Of a DNA stretch of 5,399 nt, positions 1 to 5,388 are shown piece by piece. The stretch is taken from the NCBI GenBank assembly GCA_948467695.1, contig CAOKFJ010000148.1, positions 1 through 5,399 on the forward strand, given 5' to 3'. This DNA comes from an uncultured Allobaculum sp. (GTDB lineage Bacteria > Bacillota_I > Bacilli_A > Erysipelotrichales > Erysipelotrichaceae). Below the pieces are notes generated by a model. The model saw nothing but the letters and a program-made list of their open reading frames with translations, had not been told where the DNA came from and made no database searches. Position numbers and translations under genes: made by a program. The number at the start of each line of letters is the position of its first letter. The first letter of the stretch is position 1.

Positions 1-14
1 CAATGAACTCATCT

Positions 15-58
15 AAAAGCGCAGGTCGCTGGCATATGCCGAAGATACCTGCGCTTTT
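15..58. terminator. Long hairpin, probable terminator of the gene to the left (possibly bidirectional)
   Basis: A perfect 12-bp inverted repeat (15-26 AAAAGCGCAGGT with 47-58 ACCTGCGCTTTT) encloses a 20-nt loop that itself contains the perfect palindrome GGCATATGCC (31-40), giving a nested hairpin. The right arm ends in four T followed by a mixed GT stretch, and the left arm begins with four A, so it could stop transcription on either strand. No coding region is visible to its left inside the window. The hairpin is seen directly; terminator function is inferred. Confidence 0.7.
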
Positions 59-82
59 GTGTGTTCAGGGTGCAAAACGGGA

Positions 83-97
83 ATGAAAGCGCACACA
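83..97 (+). promoter_or_regulatory. Candidate catabolite-responsive element (cre, CcpA site)
   Basis: The 15-mer ATGAAAGCGCACACA fits the relaxed Bacillota cre consensus WTGNAANCGNWNNCW at every defined position, but departs from the stricter TGWAANCGNTNWCA at one position (A for T). It lies about 100 bp before the start codon of a secreted glycan-degrading enzyme, a class of gene commonly under CcpA control. If the weak promoter at 109-137 is right, the site sits upstream of the -35 box. That position is more typical of activation or of DNA-loop effects than of simple promoter occlusion. Function is inferred. Confidence 0.5.
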
Positions 98-108
98 GTC
101 AACCGGTT

Positions 109-137
109 TTTACAAATTGCTTTTGTTACACTTTATT
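109..137 (+). promoter_or_regulatory. Weak candidate promoter for the GH84 gene
   Basis: TTTACA at 109-114 and TTTATT at 132-137 are spaced by 17 bp, in an AT-rich patch between the cre-like site and the start codon. The -35 box matches five of six consensus bases; the -10 box is poor. TTGCTT at 117-122 is an alternative -35 without a good partner. Transcription would begin near 144, essentially at the base of the leader hairpin at 143-172. Confidence 0.3.
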
Positions 138-142
138 TACAT

Positions 143-172
143 GATTCCCGCACGGGCGTTTTTTCGGGAATC
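143..172 (+). promoter_or_regulatory. 8-bp hairpin in the GH84 leader
   Basis: GATTCCCG (143-150) pairs perfectly with CGGGAATC (165-172) around a 14-nt loop that contains a run of six T. Because the T run is in the loop and not after the stem, this is not a normal terminator. It ends 12 nt before the ribosome binding site, which stays accessible. It could be a 5' mRNA-stabilising hairpin or a protein-binding operator; nothing in the sequence decides between these. Confidence 0.45.
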
Positions 173-184
173 TCCAATTCAGAG

Positions 185-190
185 AAAGGA
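185..190 (+). promoter_or_regulatory. Ribosome binding site of the GH84 gene
   Basis: AAAGGA, preceded by AGAG, lies 8 nt before the ATG at 199. This sets the start directly before a typical signal peptide (MNKKTTR). Confidence 0.8.
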
Positions 191-198
191 ATTGTGCA

Positions 199-3100
199 AT
201 GAACAAAAAGACAACGAGATGCTTTGCTGCGCTGCTTGCCGCAAGCATGCTCCCGCTGCCGCACGCTCCTGTATTTGCGCGCGAAGAAGCGGCAGAACCG
301 TTTAGCGAGACACAGAACTCCCGCTACGAAATTTATCCTGTACCTCACACTGCAGTGTATCCGGATACACCGCAGGAATTTACCGTCAGCAATGACGTGA
401 ATGTTGTCTACGAATCCTGCATCGATGAAGATACGAAGAACTATCTTCAGGAAGTGCTCGATCAGTACAGCCTGACCATTTCGGCTTCCGAAGAAAAAGT
501 CGAAGGAAAAACGAATATTCTGCTTGGCATCGACGGCTCGAACGAAGCGGCTGATGCGTGGTTTACGGCAGACAAGGCGGTCAGCGACGATCTGTTTGCG
601 AAAAACGACGCCTACGCGGTGGATGTAGATGCGGATGGAAACACACAGGTCATCGCAATTCTGGGCAAAGACGAAACCGCGGCATTCTATGGGGTGACCA
701 CGCTTGATATGATGCTCTCCTCGTTTGAAGGAAACCGTCTGATCGAAGCGAGCATTGAAGACTACTCCAGCAAAGAACTGCGCGGCTTTATCGAAGGCTT
801 CTATGGCGGCTTCTCCTATGAAGCGCGTGAAAGCCAGATCCGTTTTCTGCGCAAAGTCAAAGGCAACATGTATGTGTTCGCTTCGAAAACCGATCCCTAT
901 CATGGCGGAAACAACTGGGCGCAGACCTATCCCAAAGAAGAACTCGACAAGATCGCTCATCTTGTCAGCGTCGCCAAAGAAAACAAAGTGCGCTACGCGT
1001 GGTCGTTCCATGCGGGCAAATCGGGATTCCTCAACAACGTTTCTTCCGATCCGTCCTCCTCGACCTATGCGCAGTATCAGGAACGTCTGAACAAGCTGTA
1101 CGCAAAATTCGACCAGCTGTATGAAGTCGGCGTTCGCGACTTTCATATTCTCAACGACGACTACAACTCCGGAAGCTATGCGGATATCGCGCGCTTCCTC
1201 AATGATGTCAACGCATGGCTCAAAGCCAAAGGCGACTGCGGACCGCTTGTGTTCTGCCCGATCAACTACAACATCACCTGGGGCAACACTGCAGCGGAAA
1301 TGGCTGTGTATAAAACCGCGCTTGATAAAGACATTCTGCTCTACTGGACCGGTGAAAAGGTCAACTGCCCGGTTATCCAGAGCGATGTCGACTGGATTTA
1401 CGACCGCACCGGAAACGAAATCGTCAACTGGCTCAACTACCCGTGCTCCGAGCATGACAAAGCCGGCATGTATCTGGGAAGCATCGACTACTATTTCCAT
1501 GATGCCGACAATCTGCAGCACACAAAAGGTCTGATGTCCAACCCTGTCAACTACCCCGAAGCAAACAAAGTCGCTTACTTCCAGCTCATGTCCTGGCTCT
1601 GGAACAACGACAACTACTCCGCGGTAGCCGATGAAGTATGGCGAAACAGCTTCAAATACATCGAACCTGAAGTGGCCGACAGCTACGAAGTGATCGCGCG
1701 CCATGTTTCCAACTGCCCGGATTCCGGACGCTATCCCGGCGGCTTCCCCGAATCGGAAGATCTTAAAGCCGATCTTGAAAGCCTGCGTGAATCCATCCTG
1801 GCAAACACCGCCAGTCTTGATGACGCTGATTACACAAGCGTAAAAGCCGAATTTGAAGCGATCATTGCGGCAGTTGCCGATATGAAGGCAAACTGCACCA
1901 GTCCTGAACTGCTTTCCGACTTGACTCCATGGCTCAATTCGCTTGACGCCGTGGCGAAAGCCGGCAGCTATGCGCTCGACTGCTACAAAGCGCTCGAAGA
2001 GCAGGATGCGGAAAACGCCTGGATCAATCTGTCCCGCGCGACAGCCGAACTGGCAAAATGGGACGACAACTCTCCGCGCGAATACCCTGAAAAAACCGCA
2101 AAAGCCGGATCGAAGCGTCTATATCCTTTTGTAAACCGCGTTCTTTCGCATCTTTCCAACCAGGTGCTTCCAGTTATTGACCCCGCGTATGATGGCTATA
2201 CACCGGTTGTCTACACGAACTATCCGGAAAACGGAAACACCGCCAAGATGATCGATGGCGATGAATCGACTTACGCTTCCTGGAACCAGGTGCAGGTTGC
2301 CGGCGACTACTATGGCGTTGATCTTGGACGCGTTGTCGACCTGCACGATGTTGAAATCATTCAGGGCGAAACCGACACGCATCACGACCGCTTCCACGAA
2401 TCCACGCTGGAATACTCCGTTGACGGCACAAACTGGACAGCGATCGAAGAAAACATCAATGCTTCGCGCATCACGAAAACCGGACTTGATGTCAAAGCCC
2501 GCTACGTTCGTCTGCGCGTGACCGGCTTTACCGATCCCAACCAGCCAAACAAAAAAGACTACTGGCTGCGTGTCCGCGAATTTGCGGTAAACAAAACCGA
2601 CCGCAAAGCCAACGAAGCGATCTATACCTCTCTGGCAGATGCCAAAGGCGCTGCCGTAACGGCATCCGACACTGTCATCACGCTTGGCGCACCGGCAAGT
2701 CTCTCTCTTGAAAAAGACGATTATATCGGCATCAAACTGACCAGACCTGTCTTTGCGAAATCCATCACTGCCGCCAATCTTCCGGATGGCGCTGTGATTG
2801 AATACTCGCTTGATGGAGCGGCGTGGTCCTCTTCGGCAATTGATGGACGCGAAACGGTTCGCTTCGCGCGAATTCGCAATACGAAAGATACAGCCATTGC
2901 GTTGCCCGCCAATCTTTCCCTTGTTCTGACTAAATCTGCAGGCGCCGAGCCCAAAATCACGACCGATCTGCCGCTCAAGGAAGGAAACTGGGCAACACTG
3001 TTTGACGGCAACAAGAAAACCTACGCCTGGACAAGCATCAACCAGGCTGCCGGTCAGGTGATTCATATGGATCTCGGCCGTGAACTTCCGTTCAACGCGC

Positions 3101-3978
3101 TCTCCATCTATATGGCGGAAAACCGTCCGCGTCTGTATCACGGCACCGTTTCTGTATCGAAGAACGGCACAGACTGGACACCGGTTCTGACAGTCGACGC
3201 CTCGAATGACCAGACGACAACGGATGGCGCGCTGCGCTATCAGCGTACAGAAGGCGATGGCTCGCTGATCCGCTACATCAAACTCGATATCACCGACAGC
3301 GCCAAAGAAGAACCGCTAGAACATTCCGCTTATCTCAAACTCCATGAAATCGAACTCAACGACGCTCCGCTTCCCGCTGATGCACCATCTCTTTTTGTCG
3401 GCGGCGAACAGAACATGGATGCCGCAGCCGATCTTGATCTGACGACATTCTTCGAACCTGCGGCAGATCACGGCTCACTCGAATACATCGTTCCCGAAAA
3501 CAACGAGCGCAACTGTCTGACGATTGTGCAGGGAACCGAAGACTTCTCGCATGCCAAAGTTGAAGTGCTTCTTGATGAAAATGGCGAATGGACAGAGCTT
3601 GGCTCTCTGGATCAGTCGCTCAACCGTCTGAGACTGCCTGAGGGCTCTGTGGTACGACGCGTACGCATCTCGTGGAGCGCCGATCAGCCCAAGCCGAAGA
3701 TCTACGAGATCATGATGACCGATATCGAAGGAGAACAGAGTGCGGACAAGACACTGCTTTCCATTGTTGTTCGCTATGCGGACAGCCTGCGCACGGAACT
3801 GTTCAAACTGACAGATGCCGAGAAAGAAGCATGGGCAAAGGACAAAGCCGACGCGCATGACATTCTCGAGAATTCGAAAAAACAGAGCGAAGTTGACGAC
3901 AAAGCAAAATCGCTCAACCGCAAACTGCTTGAAATGCGTCTGCTTCCCGATGAATCTCTTCTTTCCAAAGGCGAATAG
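199..3978 (+). CDS. Secreted GH84 beta-N-acetylglucosaminidase / hyaluronidase-like multidomain enzyme
   Basis: This is a 1259-aa extracellular glycosidase predicted to remove N-acetylglucosamine from host glycans by substrate-assisted catalysis. A Sec signal peptide (residues 1-27, cleavage after VFA) is followed by a GH20b-like N-domain (about 43-190) and a GH84 barrel (about 192-490). Barrel landmarks are GFYGGF (200-205), Lys230 in SKTDPYH, the catalytic Asp320-Asp321, Tyr357, WTG (383-385), NYP (413-415) and Asn448 in SNP. By ungapped comparison with remembered NagJ, the sugar-contacting Asp of NYPVTD is Glu418 here. A helical domain follows (about 490-655), then a discoidin/CBM32-like module (665-798), a beta-rich stretch (805-915), a second discoidin-like module (917-1055), an unassigned stretch (1056-1180) and a FIVAR-like helical tail (1184-1255). 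There is no LPXTG motif, dockerin or C-terminal membrane helix, so the protein is probably released or held non-covalently. The length resembles C. perfringens NagI/NagK. Substrate (O-GlcNAc, mucin or hyaluronan) cannot be decided, so no gene symbol is given. Confidence 0.93.
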   Translation: MNKKTTRCFAALLAASMLPLPHAPVFAREEAAEPFSETQNSRYEIYPVPHTAVYPDTPQEFTVSNDVNVVYESCIDEDTKNYLQEVLDQYSLTISASEEKVEGKTNILLGIDGSNEAADAWFTADKAVSDDLFAKNDAYAVDVDADGNTQVIAILGKDETAAFYGVTTLDMMLSSFEGNRLIEASIEDYSSKELRGFIEGFYGGFSYEARESQIRFLRKVKGNMYVFASKTDPYHGGNNWAQTYPKEELDKIAHLVSVAKENKVRYAWSFHAGKSGFLNNVSSDPSSSTYAQYQERLNKLYAKFDQLYEVGVRDFHILNDDYNSGSYADIARFLNDVNAWLKAKGDCGPLVFCPINYNITWGNTAAEMAVYKTALDKDILLYWTGEKVNCPVIQSDVDWIYDRTGNEIVNWLNYPCSEHDKAGMYLGSIDYYFHDADNLQHTKGLMSNPVNYPEANKVAYFQLMSWLWNNDNYSAVADEVWRNSFKYIEPEVADSYEVIARHVSNCPDSGRYPGGFPESEDLKADLESLRESILANTASLDDADYTSVKAEFEAIIAAVADMKANCTSPELLSDLTPWLNSLDAVAKAGSYALDCYKALEEQDAENAWINLSRATAELAKWDDNSPREYPEKTAKAGSKRLYPFVNRVLSHLSNQVLPVIDPAYDGYTPVVYTNYPENGNTAKMIDGDESTYASWNQVQVAGDYYGVDLGRVVDLHDVEIIQGETDTHHDRFHESTLEYSVDGTNWTAIEENINASRITKTGLDVKARYVRLRVTGFTDPNQPNKKDYWLRVREFAVNKTDRKANEAIYTSLADAKGAAVTASDTVITLGAPASLSLEKDDYIGIKLTRPVFAKSITAANLPDGAVIEYSLDGAAWSSSAIDGRETVRFARIRNTKDTAIALPANLSLVLTKSAGAEPKITTDLPLKEGNWATLFDGNKKTYAWTSINQAAGQVIHMDLGRELPFNALSIYMAENRPRLYHGTVSVSKNGTDWTPVLTVDASNDQTTTDGALRYQRTEGDGSLIRYIKLDITDSAKEEPLEHSAYLKLHEIELNDAPLPADAPSLFVGGEQNMDAAADLDLTTFFEPAADHGSLEYIVPENNERNCLTIVQGTEDFSHAKVEVLLDENGEWTELGSLDQSLNRLRLPEGSVVRRVRISWSADQPKPKIYEIMMTDIEGEQSADKTLLSIVVRYADSLRTELFKLTDAEKEAWAKDKADAHDILENSKKQSEVDDKAKSLNRKLLEMRLLPDESLLSKGE

Positions 3979-4070
3979 AGATCTGCCCTTTTCGCAGGAT
4001 GGCACAGCTGAAATAGCTGATTTCGATTCCGTCTGCATCTGCATACCTGCAGCGACCTGAAATAAATTCG

Positions 4071-4125
4071 AGCTCCGCTTTTCGACTGCCTGATCAATAC
4101 AGCAGTCTGGAAGTGGAGCTTTCTT
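4071..4125 (+). terminator. Rho-independent terminator of the GH84 gene
   Basis: A 19-position stem pairs 4071-4089 (AGCTCCGCTTTTCGACTGC) with 4102-4120 (GCAGTCTGGAAGTGGAGCT), with three G-U wobbles and one C-U mismatch. The loop is 12 nt and a short T-rich tail (TTTCTT) follows. It lies 92 bp after the stop codon; 3979-4070 shows no gene. The AT-rich left flank (AAATAAATT) would also give a U-rich tail on the minus strand, so two-way activity is possible. Confidence 0.8.
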
Positions 4126-4207
4126 CATGTATAAGTGTGTCAGACGAACAGCTGAACATCGAACGGACAATAAATAACAAACAAATTCAAAAAATAATAT
4201 TTACGCT

Positions 4208-4235
4208 TTGAATAAAAGCTGTAAGGCGTTATTAT
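4208..4235 (+). promoter_or_regulatory. Promoter of the putative structured RNA
   Basis: TTGAAT (4208-4213) and TATTAT (4230-4235) are separated by 16 bp; an overlapping reading uses ATTATA with 17 bp. The 40 bp upstream (about 4168-4202) is very A/T-rich with A-tracts, like an UP element of a stable-RNA promoter. Transcription should start near 4242-4244, directly before the 5' hairpin at 4244-4262. Confidence 0.6.
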
Positions 4236-4241
4236 ATAGAC

Positions 4242-4517
4242 ACGTTAGTCATACCGATTAACTACAGCATTCTCTCTCTGGAGGGCATTGGCGAAACTGT
4301 GCAGCCATACGCTATCCACGCCCGCGGACCGGGGCATTTGTCCGAGGTTTGTAAAAGGATGACTTGACTGCATGCAGCAGTGCAGCGACTGCCCAAGCGT
4401 TCATAAAAAACCGCCTTTCTGTGTCTCGATTGTCGTTATCCGTCAATGCCCTCCGCCTGTTTATGCCATTTAAAAAGCCGCCGATATAATTTGAGCATAT
4501 ATATCGGCGCTTTTTTT
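4242..4517 (+). ncRNA. Putative independent structured noncoding RNA, about 275 nt, family unknown
   Basis: No convincing ORF lies here, but the stretch has its own promoter, ordered RNA structure and a strong terminator. It begins with a 7-bp hairpin (4244-4250 with 4256-4262, 5-nt loop). A long-range helix then pairs 4280-4293 with 4441-4454: 14 bp with one G-U, 11 of them (GGAGGGCATTG / CAATGCCCTCC) perfect, enclosing 147 nt. Inside are CGGAC/GTCCG (4325-4329 with 4340-4344) and an interrupted stem of GGTTT/AAACC (4346-4350 with 4408-4412), ATGA/TCAT (4359-4362 with 4401-4404) and CTTG/CAAG (4363-4366 with 4394-4397). The stem is capped by competing ACTGC/GCAGT pairings (4367-4391). I do not see the landmarks of tmRNA, RNase P RNA, SRP RNA or common riboswitches. 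6S RNA is conceivable because of the long closing helix, but unproven. The neighbouring 71-aa reading frame has a separate promoter, so this is more likely a free RNA than a leader. Confidence 0.6.
4472..4517 (+). terminator. Strong rho-independent terminator ending the structured RNA
   Basis: CGCCGATATA (4479-4488) pairs with TATATCGGCG (4500-4509). Beyond a one-base bulge (C4478) the stem continues as AAAAAG (4472-4477) with CTTTTT (4510-4515). Seven T (4511-4517) follow. The A-rich left arm means it could also act on minus-strand transcripts. Confidence 0.9.
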
Positions 4518-4551
4518 GTTGAATGAAATATAAAAATAGACTGTTAAAAAT

Positions 4552-4564
4552 AGCGTCGGACGCT
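4552..4564. promoter_or_regulatory. 13-bp odd palindrome touching a -35 box, possible operator
   Basis: AGCGTC (4552-4557) and GACGCT (4559-4564) form a perfect inverted repeat around a single G. The last base is also the first base of the candidate -35 box TTGTAA. Because the spacer is one base it cannot fold as an RNA hairpin in full, so a dimeric protein site is the more natural reading. Function is inferred only. Confidence 0.3.
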
Positions 4565-4591
4565 TGTAATGGCGGATGGATGCTGTATACT
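4564..4591 (+). promoter_or_regulatory. Candidate promoter for the second plus-strand unit
   Basis: TTGTAA (4564-4569) and TATACT (4586-4591) are separated by 16 bp. The -10 box matches five of six consensus bases and is the best plus-strand match between the preceding terminator and 4695. Transcription would start near 4598, giving a leader of about 97 nt before the ATG at 4695 and a transcript running to the terminator at 5023-5080. Confidence 0.45.
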
Positions 4592-4597
4592 GGCAAC

Positions 4598-4680
4598 GTG
4601 GCACTGAGAGCTCCAGTTGTCACACTGAAAATCAGTCTCAGCTGGTTTGCGCATGCGTCACCGGTTGAACCTTGAGACTG
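4598..4680 (+). promoter_or_regulatory. Structured leader with mutually exclusive pairings before the 71-aa frame
   Basis: CAGTCTCA (4633-4640) can pair perfectly over 8 bp with TGAGACTG (4673-4680), which ends five nt before the ribosome binding site. Part of the same segment can instead pair with CTGAGA (4604-4609), or fold locally as ACTGA-AAA-TCAGT (4624-4636). A further stem is GTGGCA (4598-4603) with TGTCAC (4618-4623). Such competing pairings next to a ribosome binding site are typical of leaders that control translation, but no known riboswitch core is present. Pairings are seen; the switch is inferred. Confidence 0.35.
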
Positions 4681-4694
4681 TTGATAAAGGAAAC

Positions 4695-4910
4695 ATGAAG
4701 CGGTCATATTTTTCTTTTTGCATTCGCGCAAGTACCCCGAATTGCGTGGATCATGCGGGTACAAAGTACGTTTCGGACGTGCTGTGTCCTGCAGAAATGA
4801 TGAGGAACATTGGAGAAAAATATCCCGCGAATAACGTTATCGAATTCGGCATTGTCGATAACCGCGCTGAATGCAGCCCTTGTTGCTACGGTTACCATAT
4901 TCTCGATTAA
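4695..4910 (+). CDS. Hypothetical 71-aa Cys-rich small protein
   Basis: I do not recognise this protein. The ATG at 4695 is preferred over the in-frame ATG at 4647 because AAAGGA (4686-4691) stands just before it, although the 3-nt gap is shorter than ideal; no such site precedes 4647. The product is soluble-looking, without signal peptide or membrane segment. It has six cysteines (9, 17, 31, 60, 63, 64), the last three in ECSPCC near the C-terminus, a pattern that could bind metal or form disulfides but matches no motif I can name. Support comes from its place between a promoter-like element and a strong terminator on the same strand. Against it are the small size, unremarkable codon use and RNA-like hairpins inside it (4732-4762, 4859-4894), so the unit may instead be a noncoding RNA or a decayed gene. 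Confidence 0.35.
   Translation: MKRSYFSFCIRASTPNCVDHAGTKYVSDVLCPAEMMRNIGEKYPANNVIEFGIVDNRAECSPCCYGYHILD
4732..4762 (+). other. Two-part hairpin inside the 71-aa frame
   Basis: GTACCC (4732-4737) pairs with GGGTAC (4757-4762), and directly inside it GCGTG (4744-4748) pairs with CATGC (4752-4756) around a 3-nt loop. The 3' side is continuous; the 5' side has a 6-nt bulge. It is either chance structure in a coding region or part of a structured RNA. Confidence 0.35.
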
Positions 4911-5022
4911 TGAGATTGTGGATGTGTATGTTGTTTTTGGACTGTTTATTGAAACTTCTTTGTAGACTGATTCATTGAAACACTAATCGAAAATGGAGAT
5001 TGATTTATTGTTTCGCAAAGCT

Positions 5023-5080
5023 AAAGCATGGCAACTGTGCGAGTTTATGGGCCAAGCATAGTCGCCATGCTTTTTCTTTT
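5023..5080 (+). terminator. Elaborate rho-independent terminator of the second plus-strand unit
   Basis: AAAGCATGGC (5023-5032) pairs perfectly with GCCATGCTTT (5064-5073). After one A-C mismatch the stem continues for 7 bp (5034-5040 with 5056-5062, one G-U), leaving a 15-nt loop. The tail is TTTTTCTTTT (5071-5080). It lies 113 bp after the stop of the 71-aa frame. The stretch 4911-5022 holds no gene I can support, only a possible weak hairpin (GAAACA 4977-4982 with TGTTTC 5009-5014). Confidence 0.85.
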
Positions 5081-5139
5081 ATTGCTTAGCGTCATACAAT
5101 TGGTTTCGCCAGGCGCAGCCAGAGTATGCGAAGCAGGAA

Positions 5140-5192
5140 AGAAGAAACAAAAAAAGAATCTGATCACACCGAAATGATGTAAAACAGATTCT
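5140..5192 (-). terminator. Rho-independent terminator of tRNA-Ala
   Basis: Read on the minus strand, AGAATCTG (5192-5185) pairs with CAGATTCT (5162-5155) around a 22-nt loop. It is followed at once by a T-rich tail (a run of T from 5155 down, then further T-rich sequence to about 5140). It starts 16 nt after the encoded CCA end of the tRNA, and faces the plus-strand terminator at 5023-5080. Confidence 0.8.
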
Positions 5193-5207
5193 GAACGGAC
5201 AACATAA

Positions 5208-5283
<76 letters not shown>

Positions 5284-5298
5284 GTTTGAACACTTCTG

Positions 5299-5327
5299 AC
5301 TTTAGCACTGCCACCAATCTAGCGCAA
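5299..5327 (-). promoter_or_regulatory. Candidate extended -10 promoter of tRNA-Ala
   Basis: On the minus strand TTGCGC (5327-5322) and TAAAGT (5304-5299) are separated by 17 bp. The -10 box is preceded by TGC, an extended -10 motif that could compensate for the weak -35. Transcription would start about 8-10 nt upstream of the mature 5' end at 5283, leaving a very short leader. Confidence 0.45.
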
Positions 5328-5360
5328 CGAAAAATTTATTCGATTTTTTCATCTTTAGGC

Positions 5361-5388
5361 TTGCATGCCGAAAATCATATGTTATTAT
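5361..5388 (+). promoter_or_regulatory. Possible promoter at the right edge, pointing out of the window
   Basis: TTGCAT (5361-5366) and TATTAT (5383-5388) are separated by 16 bp, the same spacing and -10 hexamer as the promoter at 4208-4235. The complementary strand reads a perfect TATAAT here (5389-5384), so the element could belong to either strand. The downstream gene lies outside the window. Confidence 0.3.

Noticed and set aside
133..1704. Long minus-strand open frame of 523 codons opposite the GH84 gene
   Set aside because: It runs antisense to a gene with clear domains and catalytic motifs, has no ribosome binding site or recognisable domain, and its length follows from the codon bias of the true gene. 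The same applies to the minus-strand frames at 2119-3141 and 3475-4170.
4279..4310. SAM-I riboswitch resemblance (GGAGGG..TGGC....GCAGCC)
   Set aside because: The flanking P1 and kink-turn sequences are absent, and the enclosing helix spans far more than an S-box.
4600..4690. TPP riboswitch-like fragments (CTGAGA, and TTGAACCT with a nearby GATAA)
   Set aside because: The order is suggestive, but the GGGGTGC, ACCC and CCAGCGTAGGGA parts needed for the TPP fold are missing, and there is no thiamine gene nearby.
4312..4764. Minus-strand frame of 150 codons across the RNA region
   Set aside because: It crosses a strong terminator and the promoter at 4564-4591, has no ribosome binding site at its start, and shows no recognisable protein features.
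4949..4981. Repeated ATTGAAAC (4948-4955 and 4974-4981), considered as a CRISPR or regulatory repeat
   Set aside because: Only two short copies, no third copy or regular spacing, in AT-rich sequence.
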